Source of the DNA: a bacterium
Lineage (GTDB): Bacteria; Patescibacteria; Dojkabacteria; JAKAPS01; JAJZLI01
NCBI GenBank assembly: GCA_021816845.1
Contig: JAKAWT010000001.1
Coordinates: 372,001 to 436,000 of the forward strand
Direction of reading: 5' to 3'
Length of the DNA: 64,000 bases
The notes beneath the pieces are model-generated. The model saw only the letters and a program-made list of their open reading frames with translations. It did no database searches and had not been told where the DNA came from. The position numbers and the translations under genes were made by a program. Below are positions 18,084 to 25,631 of this stretch, one piece after another. The first letter of the stretch is position 1. Each line of letters starts with the position of its first letter.

Positions 18084-20843
18084 ATGACCTTAAATAAAAG
18101 ACAAGAAGATGCTGTAAATAATCTAGACAAACCATTAATTATTACTGCTGGTCCTGGATCTGGGAAAACTAGGGTTCTTATTGAAAAGATTAAATATTTA
18201 ATGAAATCTGGGTATTCGGGAAATGAAATACTAGCTTTAACATTTTCAAAAAAAGCTGCAGGAGAAATAGAAGATAGATTATCTGATGATATTGGATTTT
18301 TACATGATATTGAAGTATCAACATTCCATGCATTCTGTGAAAAAATATTAAGAGAAAATGCAAATCTGGCAAATACAAACTGGGTTGGTGGAGTATCTAA
18401 GGATTTTATTTTGATGGATCAAATGGAGGCTTTTGTTTTTCTAAAGGAACATATGTTTGATTTTACAATAAGCGATATTTTAAGACCAATCTCGAATCCA
18501 TATCAGATGATAGATAAAATTCTTACTTTTATATCAAAACTTGAAGATGAATATATATCACCTTCAGATTTTTTAAAATTTGATCTTAGTGAAATTAATG
18601 AAGATGATAGACCCCTATATAAAGATTTACAAATTTTATACAAAGAATATTTTAACCTAAAGATAGAAAATTCAAAATTAGAATTTAATGATGTTGTATT
18701 TCTAGTTGTTGATTTGTTTTCCAATAATAAAGAATTACTAGAAAAATATCAGGATAGATATAAATATATTCTGGTCGATGAATACCAGGATACTAATTAT
18801 ATACAAAATTTGCTTATAACGTATCTTGCATCAAAACATAAAAAAATTACTGTTGTTGGTGATAGAAATCAAAGTATATATAAATTCAGAGGTGCGGCAT
18901 TATCTAATTTTGATAACTTTAAAAAGAATTTTCCTGATTTTTTGGAGTTAGATTTAAAATCAAATTATAGATCATATCAGAATATATCTGATGTTGCCTC
19001 TTCACTTTTTAACACTCCTTCAATGGAAAGTTTGAAAGGATATAAGAAAGGGAGTATTGAAATTTTAAATTTTGAAAGTGAAAGATCAGAGATTGAATAT
19101 ATAAAGGATGAAATTTTAAATTTAAGTAAAAATGGAGTTAGATTCTCAGATATTGCAATACTTTTAAGGTCAAATGTGTATATTAGTTATTTTAAAGAGG
19201 TTTTCAATAAAGCTCAAATTCCTTTCTATACAAAAGGATCTGTAAGCTTTACAAAAGCAGATGAGATCAAAGATTTAATTGCTCTTGTAAGATTCTTGGA
19301 AGATCAGACTGATGATATCTCATTTTTTAGAATATTAACTCTCAGTGTTTTTGGAGTACCAGAGGATGAAGTTTCTAAATTTATTGAAGGATCTAGGGAA
19401 AATAAATTACCATATTTTGTCTATTTAGAGAAATTACACAAAGAAGCTTTATCTTCTGGAATAGAAAATAGAAAGTTGAATAATATATATACAATTCTGG
19501 ATAAATTGATAAGTAAGGATGTAAGTATGTATGATAAAATAATATCCTTTTTGGATGAGTCATCATATTTTACGTATATACATGAATTTCCTGACTCTTC
19601 TGTACGAAGGGCTAATATTGATAATTTCATCTCTCTACTTTTAAGATTTAAGAATAATGGAGAGAATAATGTTTCCAAATATTTTCAATATATTGACAAA
19701 GTTTCATTTGATGAGATTGAATCTGGAACAATTTATGATGGGGTTATAATATCAACCGTACATGGATCAAAAGGAACTGAATATGACTATGTATTCCTCC
19801 CATATCTTGTAAAAGATAGATTCCCATCTAGAGAGAAAGGAGGAGATTTTGTTGTACCGGAAAGTCTTCTTAAAGAAAAAATAGAGCAAGATGTATCTGA
19901 TGATGAGGAGAAAAGATTGTTCTTCGTGGGGGTAACAAGAACTAAAGAAAAACTATATCTGTCATACTCTAACTTTTATGAAGGATTAAAGAGAGAAAAG
20001 AAAAAAAGTGAGTTTTTAGATACTATTATAGAGAATAATAAAATTAAAATATCCAAGATATCTGATGCTAATAAAGATAGAATAGATTATGACAAGCCTC
20101 GTTTTATTATTCCTAAAAAATTAGATAAAAAAACATATAGTTATACTCAAATATCTGAATTTAAAAGATGTCCTCTACAATATTATTATGATTATGTTCT
20201 AAAAATACCTAAAAAACCTAATGTTGCTTTATTTTATGGAATAGCGATTCATTCATCTATAAAGAGATTTTTAGATTTATATAGGGGTGCTGATAGAACC
20301 TTACTAAATCTTCATAAAGAGTTTATATCTATATGGGATAATTCAGATAAAAAAGTTTTTGAAAATAAGATTCAGGAAGAGTCTTTTAAAAATAGAGGGT
20401 TAGAATCTCTAAAAACGAGTTTCAATATGATTGTCCCAGTTTCTGAGAAATCTTTGGAGGAAGAGTCTTTTTATATTAGCCTTGATAGATTTAATGTTAC
20501 AGGAAGGATAGATAGGATTGATTTCTTTCAGGATAATACTATATCCATTATAGATTATAAGACAGGCAAATCTAAATCACAGGATCCTGTCGATCAAAAT
20601 TTGCAACTTACATTATATGCACTCGCAGCCGAGAGCAAATTTAAAAAGGAAGTAAGGGATTTAAACTTGCAATTTATTGATGAAGGTATTAATCTTAAGA
20701 AAAAGATCACTGATATTGATCTTGCAAAGAATAAGAGTGAACTGATACAATTGATGTCTTTAATGGAAGAAGGTGAAATTAGAGCTACACCTTCATACAT
20801 GTGTAATTTTTGTGATTATATAAATCTATGCTACAAAATGTGA
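18084..20843 (+). CDS. UvrD/PcrA-like helicase fused to a Cas4/AddB-type nuclease
   Basis: The 919-residue protein starts with a superfamily 1 helicase: LNKRQEDAVNN (Q motif), Walker A GPGSGKT at about residues 23-29, VDEYQDTNYIQN (motif II), GDRNQSIYKFRGA (motif III) and a GSKGTEYDYVFLP motif. The last 230 residues form a PD-(D/E)XK domain with IIDYKTGKSK near 822. Four cysteines sit around it (RCPLQYYY near 695 and CNFCDYINLC at the end), as in the 4Fe-4S nucleases AddB and Cas4. The architecture suggests end processing in double-strand break repair. The first pilin-like gene starts inside its last 16 nt. Confidence 0.85.
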   Translation: MTLNKRQEDAVNNLDKPLIITAGPGSGKTRVLIEKIKYLMKSGYSGNEILALTFSKKAAGEIEDRLSDDIGFLHDIEVSTFHAFCEKILRENANLANTNWVGGVSKDFILMDQMEAFVFLKEHMFDFTISDILRPISNPYQMIDKILTFISKLEDEYISPSDFLKFDLSEINEDDRPLYKDLQILYKEYFNLKIENSKLEFNDVVFLVVDLFSNNKELLEKYQDRYKYILVDEYQDTNYIQNLLITYLASKHKKITVVGDRNQSIYKFRGAALSNFDNFKKNFPDFLELDLKSNYRSYQNISDVASSLFNTPSMESLKGYKKGSIEILNFESERSEIEYIKDEILNLSKNGVRFSDIAILLRSNVYISYFKEVFNKAQIPFYTKGSVSFTKADEIKDLIALVRFLEDQTDDISFFRILTLSVFGVPEDEVSKFIEGSRENKLPYFVYLEKLHKEALSSGIENRKLNNIYTILDKLISKDVSMYDKIISFLDESSYFTYIHEFPDSSVRRANIDNFISLLLRFKNNGENNVSKYFQYIDKVSFDEIESGTIYDGVIISTVHGSKGTEYDYVFLPYLVKDRFPSREKGGDFVVPESLLKEKIEQDVSDDEEKRLFFVGVTRTKEKLYLSYSNFYEGLKREKKKSEFLDTIIENNKIKISKISDANKDRIDYDKPRFIIPKKLDKKTYSYTQISEFKRCPLQYYYDYVLKIPKKPNVALFYGIAIHSSIKRFLDLYRGADRTLLNLHKEFISIWDNSDKKVFENKIQEESFKNRGLESLKTSFNMIVPVSEKSLEEESFYISLDRFNVTGRIDRIDFFQDNTISIIDYKTGKSKSQDPVDQNLQLTLYALAAESKFKKEVRDLNLQFIDEGINLKKKITDIDLAKNKSELIQLMSLMEEGEIRATPSYMCNFCDYINLCYKM

Positions 20844-21574
20844 ATAGGAAAATATTTGTAATATTATCAGCAGTTGTCTATGTAGTTATTTTCTCAAACG
20901 TACTTTTTTATAGTAATGTTTATGCAGCGTCTAGTCTGACATGTAGTGATCTAATCCCAATTTATGGTAATGGTAATAACCCCTATACAGGTTCTCTCCA
21001 AGGTTATACAAATTTCACTACTGCTAGTTATGATACTGTAGTAGGAATTAATAATTCTTTTTCATGCTCACCTTCTTCTTTTCCATCTGCAGTTAATAGT
21101 TCAAATGTTGTATATACACAACCTGCAGTAAGTTGTAGTATTAAAGGATCTTGTGTGTATACAATAAATTTTTATTACCCAGCAGCTTCAGCCTCTTCTC
21201 CTACCTATGATCCAGTAAATGCTTGTATGTTTAATGGTCAATTAAATGGGAGTTGTTATAGTTGTTTGTTGCAGAACCAAGGTAATAATAATTTTCAATA
21301 TATATATACTGATTTTGGTTGTGTAAATTCTACTCCTTCTGGTGTTGTTAATTTTATTTATATACTTGCAATAGTCATAAGTTCAATGTTAGCATTTATA
21401 ACATTGCTTATTGGTGGATTCTTAATAATGACATCATCAGGTGATCCGGATAGAGTTAATAGAGGAAAAGTTTTAGTTAGGAATGCAATAATTGGTCTTA
21501 TAGTAATTATCCTTGCAGTAGTTATACTCGGGCTTATAGGTTCTATATTTAATATTTCTCAAATAGCATTATGA
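20828..21574 (+). CDS. Pilin-like protein 1, large variant (T4SS pilin family)
   Basis: The 248-residue protein has an N-terminal signal segment (IFVILSAVVYVVIFSNVLF ending YAAS) and then about 140 residues rich in Ser, Asn and Cys (at least eight Cys). The C-terminal pair of helices is separated by a short turn with TSSGDPDRVNRGKVLVRNA. That turn pattern, a Gly-rich loop with D/N-R-x-K and then an A-x-x-G-L-I helix, recurs in the five following genes and matches the TrbC/VirB2-like T4SS pilin family. The Cys-rich ectodomain is unique to this copy. The start overlaps the helicase gene by 16 nt and its stop overlaps the next start by 4 nt. Confidence 0.65.
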   Translation: MLQNVNRKIFVILSAVVYVVIFSNVLFYSNVYAASSLTCSDLIPIYGNGNNPYTGSLQGYTNFTTASYDTVVGINNSFSCSPSSFPSAVNSSNVVYTQPAVSCSIKGSCVYTINFYYPAASASSPTYDPVNACMFNGQLNGSCYSCLLQNQGNNNFQYIYTDFGCVNSTPSGVVNFIYILAIVISSMLAFITLLIGGFLIMTSSGDPDRVNRGKVLVRNAIIGLIVIILAVVILGLIGSIFNISQIAL

Positions 21575-21909
21575 TAAATACTCTATTAGTAAAAAAGGTT
21601 TTTGCTGCTTGTTCTGTATCATCAGGGTGTACTACAGTATCTTCACCTTTTGGAGGTGGACTGAATCTTCCTAATATTTTGCATATGATTTATATAGTCT
21701 TCCTTTTTATAGTAGGTTTGGTATTTTTTATACTTATTGTTGTATCAGGTATTAGGATTATATCCTCAGGTGGTAATCGAGAAAAAATAGCTAGTGCACA
21801 AAAAACCCTGGTATCTGCAATTATAGGCCTTGTGATAATACTTTTGGCCAGTGTGATCTTGGGATTGTTAGGTAGTATTATACCAGGAGGGCAAAATTTT
21901 GGTTTGTAG
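21571..21909 (+). CDS. Pilin-like protein 2 (T4SS pilin family)
   Basis: This 112-residue paralog has a short N-terminal part with two Cys, then two hydrophobic helices around SSGGNREKIASAQKTLVSA. The second helix is AIIGLVIILLASVILGLLG. No classical signal peptide is obvious, although the segment MINTLLVKKVFAACS may act as a lipoprotein-like or short leader. In the VirB2/TrbC fold the two helices form a membrane-inserted subunit that polymerises into a pilus. It is coupled to gene 1 by an ATGA overlap. Confidence 0.65.
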   Translation: MINTLLVKKVFAACSVSSGCTTVSSPFGGGLNLPNILHMIYIVFLFIVGLVFFILIVVSGIRIISSGGNREKIASAQKTLVSAIIGLVIILLASVILGLLGSIIPGGQNFGL

Positions 21910-21976
21910 AGTTGCAATTTATTGTGATAGGTATTAATCTTGAATTGATATGTATTTGTATAATTATATAAGTTTT

Positions 21977-22351
21977 ATGTTTCGAAAGATAATACAATAT
22001 GTCTTTATATTACTTTTTGGGAGCATATCTTTTTTAAATATCTTTCTTCCTAGTAATGTGTATGCAGCAACATCATCACCTTTTAGTCTGGGTAATATAG
22101 TAAATCCGAGTGGTTATTCCGGTAGTGGACTCATCCCTCATTTAATGTCCTTTATATTACCACTTGTATATGGAGTTATTGGTATAATAGTTTTTGCACT
22201 TATCTTATATGCTGGATTTTTATGGATGACATCAAATGGTGATAAGCAAAAAATAGATAGGGCAAAGTCAGTATTGACTGGTGCGGCTATAGGTGCTAGC
22301 ATAATATTCCTTGCATATGTAATAAGTTTACTTGCAGTACATATACTATGA
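21977..22351 (+). CDS. Pilin-like protein 3 (T4SS pilin family)
   Basis: The 124-residue paralog has a signal segment (MFRKIIQYVFILLFGSISF, ending VYAATS), a short Gly/Ser/Pro spacer, and the two-helix pilin unit with MTSNGDKQKIDRAKSVLTGA in the turn. I use the ATG at 21977 because the signal peptide begins there; an in-frame ATG at 21950 would add nine residues. The stop overlaps the next start by 4 nt (ATGA). Confidence 0.65.
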   Translation: MFRKIIQYVFILLFGSISFLNIFLPSNVYAATSSPFSLGNIVNPSGYSGSGLIPHLMSFILPLVYGVIGIIVFALILYAGFLWMTSNGDKQKIDRAKSVLTGAAIGASIIFLAYVISLLAVHIL

Positions 22352-22803
22352 AAAGCAAAATTTTAAAATACACATTCCTTTTTTTATTTGTTTTTATGGG
22401 ATATTTCACCATTACTTCTAATAATGTTTTTGCTCAATCAAATCCTTGTAGTATTTTGGGTGGGACTTCAAATGGGAATGTATGTAATTTTGGTTCATCA
22501 ACAATACCTGCAGCAAATTGTTCAACTCTAAATTCAACTATAGGAGAGGTAGTGACATTACTGTTTTTTATAGCAGGTCTGGTATTTTTTGTTATGATAG
22601 TTATATCTGGTTTAAAGATGATGACATCCGGAGGGGATAGAGAAAAGTTTGCCGGGGCAAGATCATCACTTGTATATGCAATAATAGGAATAGTTATAGT
22701 CGCAGGGTCATTCCTTATAGTTGAGATAGTATTCGGACTATTACATGTAAATGGATCAGTTTTTAATAGTTCACCAATTAATTCTAATTGTTCTATTCAA
22801 TAA
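22348..22803 (+). CDS. Pilin-like protein 4 (T4SS pilin family)
   Basis: The 151-residue paralog has a signal segment (ILKYTFLFLFVFMGYF, ending VFAQSN) and three Cys in the outer region. The two-helix unit follows, with GLVFFVMIVISGLKMMTSGGDREKF as helix 1 and turn and SLVYAIIGIVIVAGSF as helix 2. It is the closest in pattern to copies 2 and 6. It is translationally coupled to copy 3. Confidence 0.65.
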   Translation: MKSKILKYTFLFLFVFMGYFTITSNNVFAQSNPCSILGGTSNGNVCNFGSSTIPAANCSTLNSTIGEVVTLLFFIAGLVFFVMIVISGLKMMTSGGDREKFAGARSSLVYAIIGIVIVAGSFLIVEIVFGLLHVNGSVFNSSPINSNCSIQ

Positions 22804-22806
22804 CTA

Positions 22807-23253
22807 ATGATAAAAAATTTAGAAAAATATAACTTTATTTTGATTTTCCTATCTTTATTAATTTTGTTAGTTACCCCATTTAGTGTTATCTATGCAATGC
22901 CTATAGGTCCTGGTCCAGGAAGTGGAGGTACATTTGGCCCCTCTCCTCCTCATTTAACTGGTCTTGTCGGAGTCTTTTCTACCCTAATAGGTCTCTTATA
23001 TACTATAGTTACACTGATACTGTTTATAATTGTTCTAGTGAATGGTTTTAAATATCTATTTAGTGGTGTAAATCCAGATTTAAAAGATCAAGCAAGAAAA
23101 GGTTTAACATATGCTTTTGTAGGTCTTGTAGTTATAGTTCTTGCTTACTTCATACTTTTACTTGTAGGTTCCTTTGTAGCTCCTAGTTTTACAAATTCTT
23201 TTGTTAGTGGATCAACTTTACAATTTAATCTAAACATCCCTCAACAACAGTAA
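22807..23253 (+). CDS. Pilin-like protein 5 (T4SS pilin family)
   Basis: The 148-residue paralog has a signal segment ending VIYAMP, a Gly/Pro-rich stretch (GPGPGSGGTFGPSPP) and the two-helix unit with NGFKYLFSGVNPDLKDQARKG. The turn lacks the MTS-G-G/D sequence of the other copies, so it is the most divergent. It starts 3 nt after the stop of copy 4. Confidence 0.6.
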   Translation: MIKNLEKYNFILIFLSLLILLVTPFSVIYAMPIGPGPGSGGTFGPSPPHLTGLVGVFSTLIGLLYTIVTLILFIIVLVNGFKYLFSGVNPDLKDQARKGLTYAFVGLVVIVLAYFILLLVGSFVAPSFTNSFVSGSTLQFNLNIPQQQ

Positions 23254-23338
23254 TACAATGATGAAGGGATGTATCCAGGCTGTATGATAGTATTTTTTGT
23301 ACTTATATGCTAAAATCAACAAAGGAGGTGAAAGTTTT

Positions 23339-23770
23339 ATGAAAACAACAAATTTATTTAAAAAAAGTTTAGGATTGATATCTTCTTTGGGGATATTATC
23401 TTTTCTAGCAGTCCCTGCTTTTGCTCAAGGTTATATACCTTCTAGTATTACAGGAGCTTCAATTTCTTCAAATCCAAATCAATTAATCACAACAGTTATA
23501 AATTTTCTATTTATAATAGTAGGATTGGTGTTTTTTATTATGATTGTTATAGCAGGAATACAATGGATCACCTCTGGGGATGCTGAAGATAAGAAATCTG
23601 CAGCTCAAAAAAGACTTGTAAATGCTGTTATAGGAATAGTTATTGTTGTAGCATCATATCTAATAGTAGAAGTTGTATCTGGTTTACTTGGTGTAGGTGG
23701 TTTGTTTAATCAATCTCCATTCCAAGGAAGTTGTTCAGGTGGAACTTGTACATTAAACTCTTCTTTCTAA
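23339..23770 (+). CDS. Pilin-like protein 6 (T4SS pilin family) with strong RBS
   Basis: The 143-residue paralog has a signal peptide (KSLGLISSLGILSFLAVPAFAQ) and the pilin unit IVGLVFFIMIVIAGIQWITSGDAED, with AQKRLVNAVIGIVIVVASY as the second helix. The ATG at 23339 is fixed by a perfect Shine-Dalgarno AAAGGAGGTG at 23322-23331, which is absent from the other copies. Together with a terminator at the end of the gene, this suggests the most highly made pilin of the set. An earlier ATG at 23297 is rejected. Confidence 0.72.
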   Translation: MKTTNLFKKSLGLISSLGILSFLAVPAFAQGYIPSSITGASISSNPNQLITTVINFLFIIVGLVFFIMIVIAGIQWITSGDAEDKKSAAQKRLVNAVIGIVIVVASYLIVEVVSGLLGVGGLFNQSPFQGSCSGGTCTLNSSF

Positions 23771-23805
23771 GATTACAAGTCTTAGGATGATTGTATCGAA
23801 ACAAA

Positions 23806-23836
23806 TAAAAAAGGAGTGTTAACCACTCCTTTTTAT
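23806..23836. terminator. Bidirectional intrinsic terminator
   Basis: GGAGTG / CACTCC closes a 5-base loop and is flanked by an A-tract on the left and a T-tract on the right, so it works for both the pilin cluster and the convergent small heat-shock gene. Confidence 0.8.
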
Positions 23837-23846
23837 TATAAAGATT

Positions 23847-24287
23847 TTATGAAATCTTTATGGTTTTTGGTTTTGCTGCATCCTGCTTTGGAAGAGTCAA
23901 TTTTAATATACCATCTTTGAAATCTGCACTAGCCTTTGTTGAGTCAACAAAAGTAGGTAGTACTATGGAACGTGCTATAGACTGATGTCTAATTTCTTTT
24001 CTATAGTATTTCCTTTTCTTCTTATTCTCTTCTTCTTCCTCAGTTCTATCAGCCTTTATTGTTAAGGTGTCTCTTTCAACACTTATCTCTAGGTCTTCTT
24101 TTTTGAATCCTGGTACTCTCATCTCAACCATAACGTTTCCTCCTTCTTCGTAAACATCAACACTCCCTACATTTGATGGAGAAAATAGTTCTAAGTCCCA
24201 GTCATCTTCATCTAAAAATCTTGCTGGTAAATTCTTATACCATCTAGCTGTGTCCCATGATGATGGGTTCCATGTTGTTATTGCCAT
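23847..24287 (-). CDS. Small heat-shock protein (Hsp20/alpha-crystallin)
   Basis: The 146-residue protein contains the alpha-crystallin domain: VDVYEEGGNVMVEMRVPGFKK, LEISVERDTLTIKADR, IARSIVLPTFV and ADFKDGILKLTLPK with the IxI-like tail KTIKIS. These proteins hold unfolding proteins in the cytoplasm. The start at 24287 is set by AAGGAGGTG just upstream on the minus strand; a nearby ATG three codons earlier lacks it. The promoter and operator upstream point to heat-shock control. Confidence 0.93.
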   Translation of the reverse strand: MAITTWNPSSWDTARWYKNLPARFLDEDDWDLELFSPSNVGSVDVYEEGGNVMVEMRVPGFKKEDLEISVERDTLTIKADRTEEEEENKKKRKYYRKEIRHQSIARSIVLPTFVDSTKASADFKDGILKLTLPKQDAAKPKTIKIS

Positions 24288-24303
24288 AAAAATCACCTCC
24301 TTA

Positions 24304-24330
24304 TTAGCACACCAATGTTTGTTCTGCTAA
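24304..24330 (-). promoter_or_regulatory. CIRCE-like operator of the small heat-shock gene
   Basis: The 27-bp element has the outer arms TTAGCA and TGCTAA with the usual CIRCE spacing (9-9-9). The inner positions deviate from the classical TTAGCACTC / GAGTGCTAA. It sits around the expected transcription start and directly before the ribosome-binding site, which is a typical HrcA repressor position. Confidence 0.62.
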
Positions 24331-24331
24331 T

Positions 24332-24360
24332 ATTTTATATCCTAAAACTCATTTTGTCAA
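24332..24360 (-). promoter_or_regulatory. Sigma-70 promoter of the small heat-shock gene
   Basis: On the minus strand TTGACA (24355-24360) and TAAAAT (24332-24337) are separated by exactly 17 bp. The CIRCE-like element follows immediately downstream. Confidence 0.7.
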
Positions 24361-24472
24361 GAGACTTGTATAGAGATACTAGTATCAAAATATATCTTCT
24401 GTATTTAAAGATTAGATTATTAATGTTGTATATGAATATTTGCTATAATATGTTTATATAATAATAAGCTTA

Positions 24473-25612
24473 ATGAAGGATATTACATTTATACATACAG
24501 CAGATCTTCACCTTGGTAGAAAATTTAAATATCTAGGGGAGAAATCAAAAGATGCAAGGCTACATCTTTATGATATTTTAGATAAAATATCTACTGTGGC
24601 TATAGATAAGTCTGTAGATTTTATCCTTATAGCAGGTGATCTATTTGATGATCCATATCCATCACCAGAATCAATATCAAGGTTCATGGATTTTGTGGAT
24701 ATTCTAGACTTAAAAAAAATTAAGATAGTTATTCTTCCTGGGACTCATGATTTGCTGAAAGAAGACTCTATTTTCAATAAATCTTTCTTCTCTTCACTTA
24801 AGAATGTATATATATTCAATAAAAAAGGAAGAAGTGAAATATACTTTGATGATTTATCATTAGCAGTATATGGATATGCATCAGATAAAAATAAGATATC
24901 TGAATCTCCAATTACAGGGTTTTTAAAGAACGATAAATATAAATACCATATAATTATGGCTCATGGATCAGTACAGATAGAAGGGAAATCTGCAAAAGAT
25001 GATAGCCCTATACAGATTGAAGATATAGAAAAATCCTTTGCAGATTATATAGCTCTCGGCCATTGGCATCAAAATATTGATTTTTCACGTGGTCAAATTC
25101 CATGTTTCTATTCAGGATCACCAGAACTTATAGATTTAGACCAGATAAAATCAGGATTTATAATGTATGGTAATCTTGATAAAAAAGAATTTATACCAAT
25201 AAAGATTGGAGAGAGATACTTTGACGAGATAACAGTAGATATATCATCAATGCATACAATGGGGGAGATTATAAGAGCAATCAAGCTTAATCAAAACACT
25301 AATTTGATAAGAAAAGTAAATATTGTAGGAGAAAAGCAGAAAGAGTTATTTGGAGAGGATCTTAATGGTTTAAAAGATGAATTAGCTGGACTCTTTTATT
25401 TCCTTACTCTAGATATAAAGACTGAAGATAATCTTTCAGTGCTTAATAAAAAATTACTAGATATAGATTCTAATTTTTCATCGGTTGAAAGGATATATAT
25501 AGAAAGATTAGAATCTCTTATAAAAGAATCTCAAAATATAGAAGATAGAAAAATCTATGAAGGTGCACTTGAGATGGGTTATGCTTTATTAAATGGTAAG
25601 AAAGTATCTTGA
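24473..25612 (+). CDS. YhaO/SbcD/Mre11-like exonuclease subunit
   Basis: The 379-residue metallophosphoesterase has FIHTADLHLG (residues 5-14), LIAGDLFDD, VILPGTHD, IIMAHGSVQI and YIALGHWHQN, the five metal-binding motifs of SbcD/Mre11 nucleases. The C-terminal 150 residues are helical. The partner ATPase gene follows 19 nt downstream. This pair resembles YhaO/YhaN of Firmicutes, an SbcCD-like DNA end-processing complex. A TGCTATAAT box at 24441-24449 may be an extended -10 promoter. Confidence 0.85.
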   Translation: MKDITFIHTADLHLGRKFKYLGEKSKDARLHLYDILDKISTVAIDKSVDFILIAGDLFDDPYPSPESISRFMDFVDILDLKKIKIVILPGTHDLLKEDSIFNKSFFSSLKNVYIFNKKGRSEIYFDDLSLAVYGYASDKNKISESPITGFLKNDKYKYHIIMAHGSVQIEGKSAKDDSPIQIEDIEKSFADYIALGHWHQNIDFSRGQIPCFYSGSPELIDLDQIKSGFIMYGNLDKKEFIPIKIGERYFDEITVDISSMHTMGEIIRAIKLNQNTNLIRKVNIVGEKQKELFGEDLNGLKDELAGLFYFLTLDIKTEDNLSVLNKKLLDIDSNFSSVERIYIERLESLIKESQNIEDRKIYEGALEMGYALLNGKKVS

Positions 25613-25631
25613 TATACATTATAAAAATTAT

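Noticed and set aside
18151..18171. GGTCCTGGATCTGG in the helicase as a member of the GGATC micro-repeats
   Set aside because: It encodes the Walker A residues GPGSGKT and is fixed by function.
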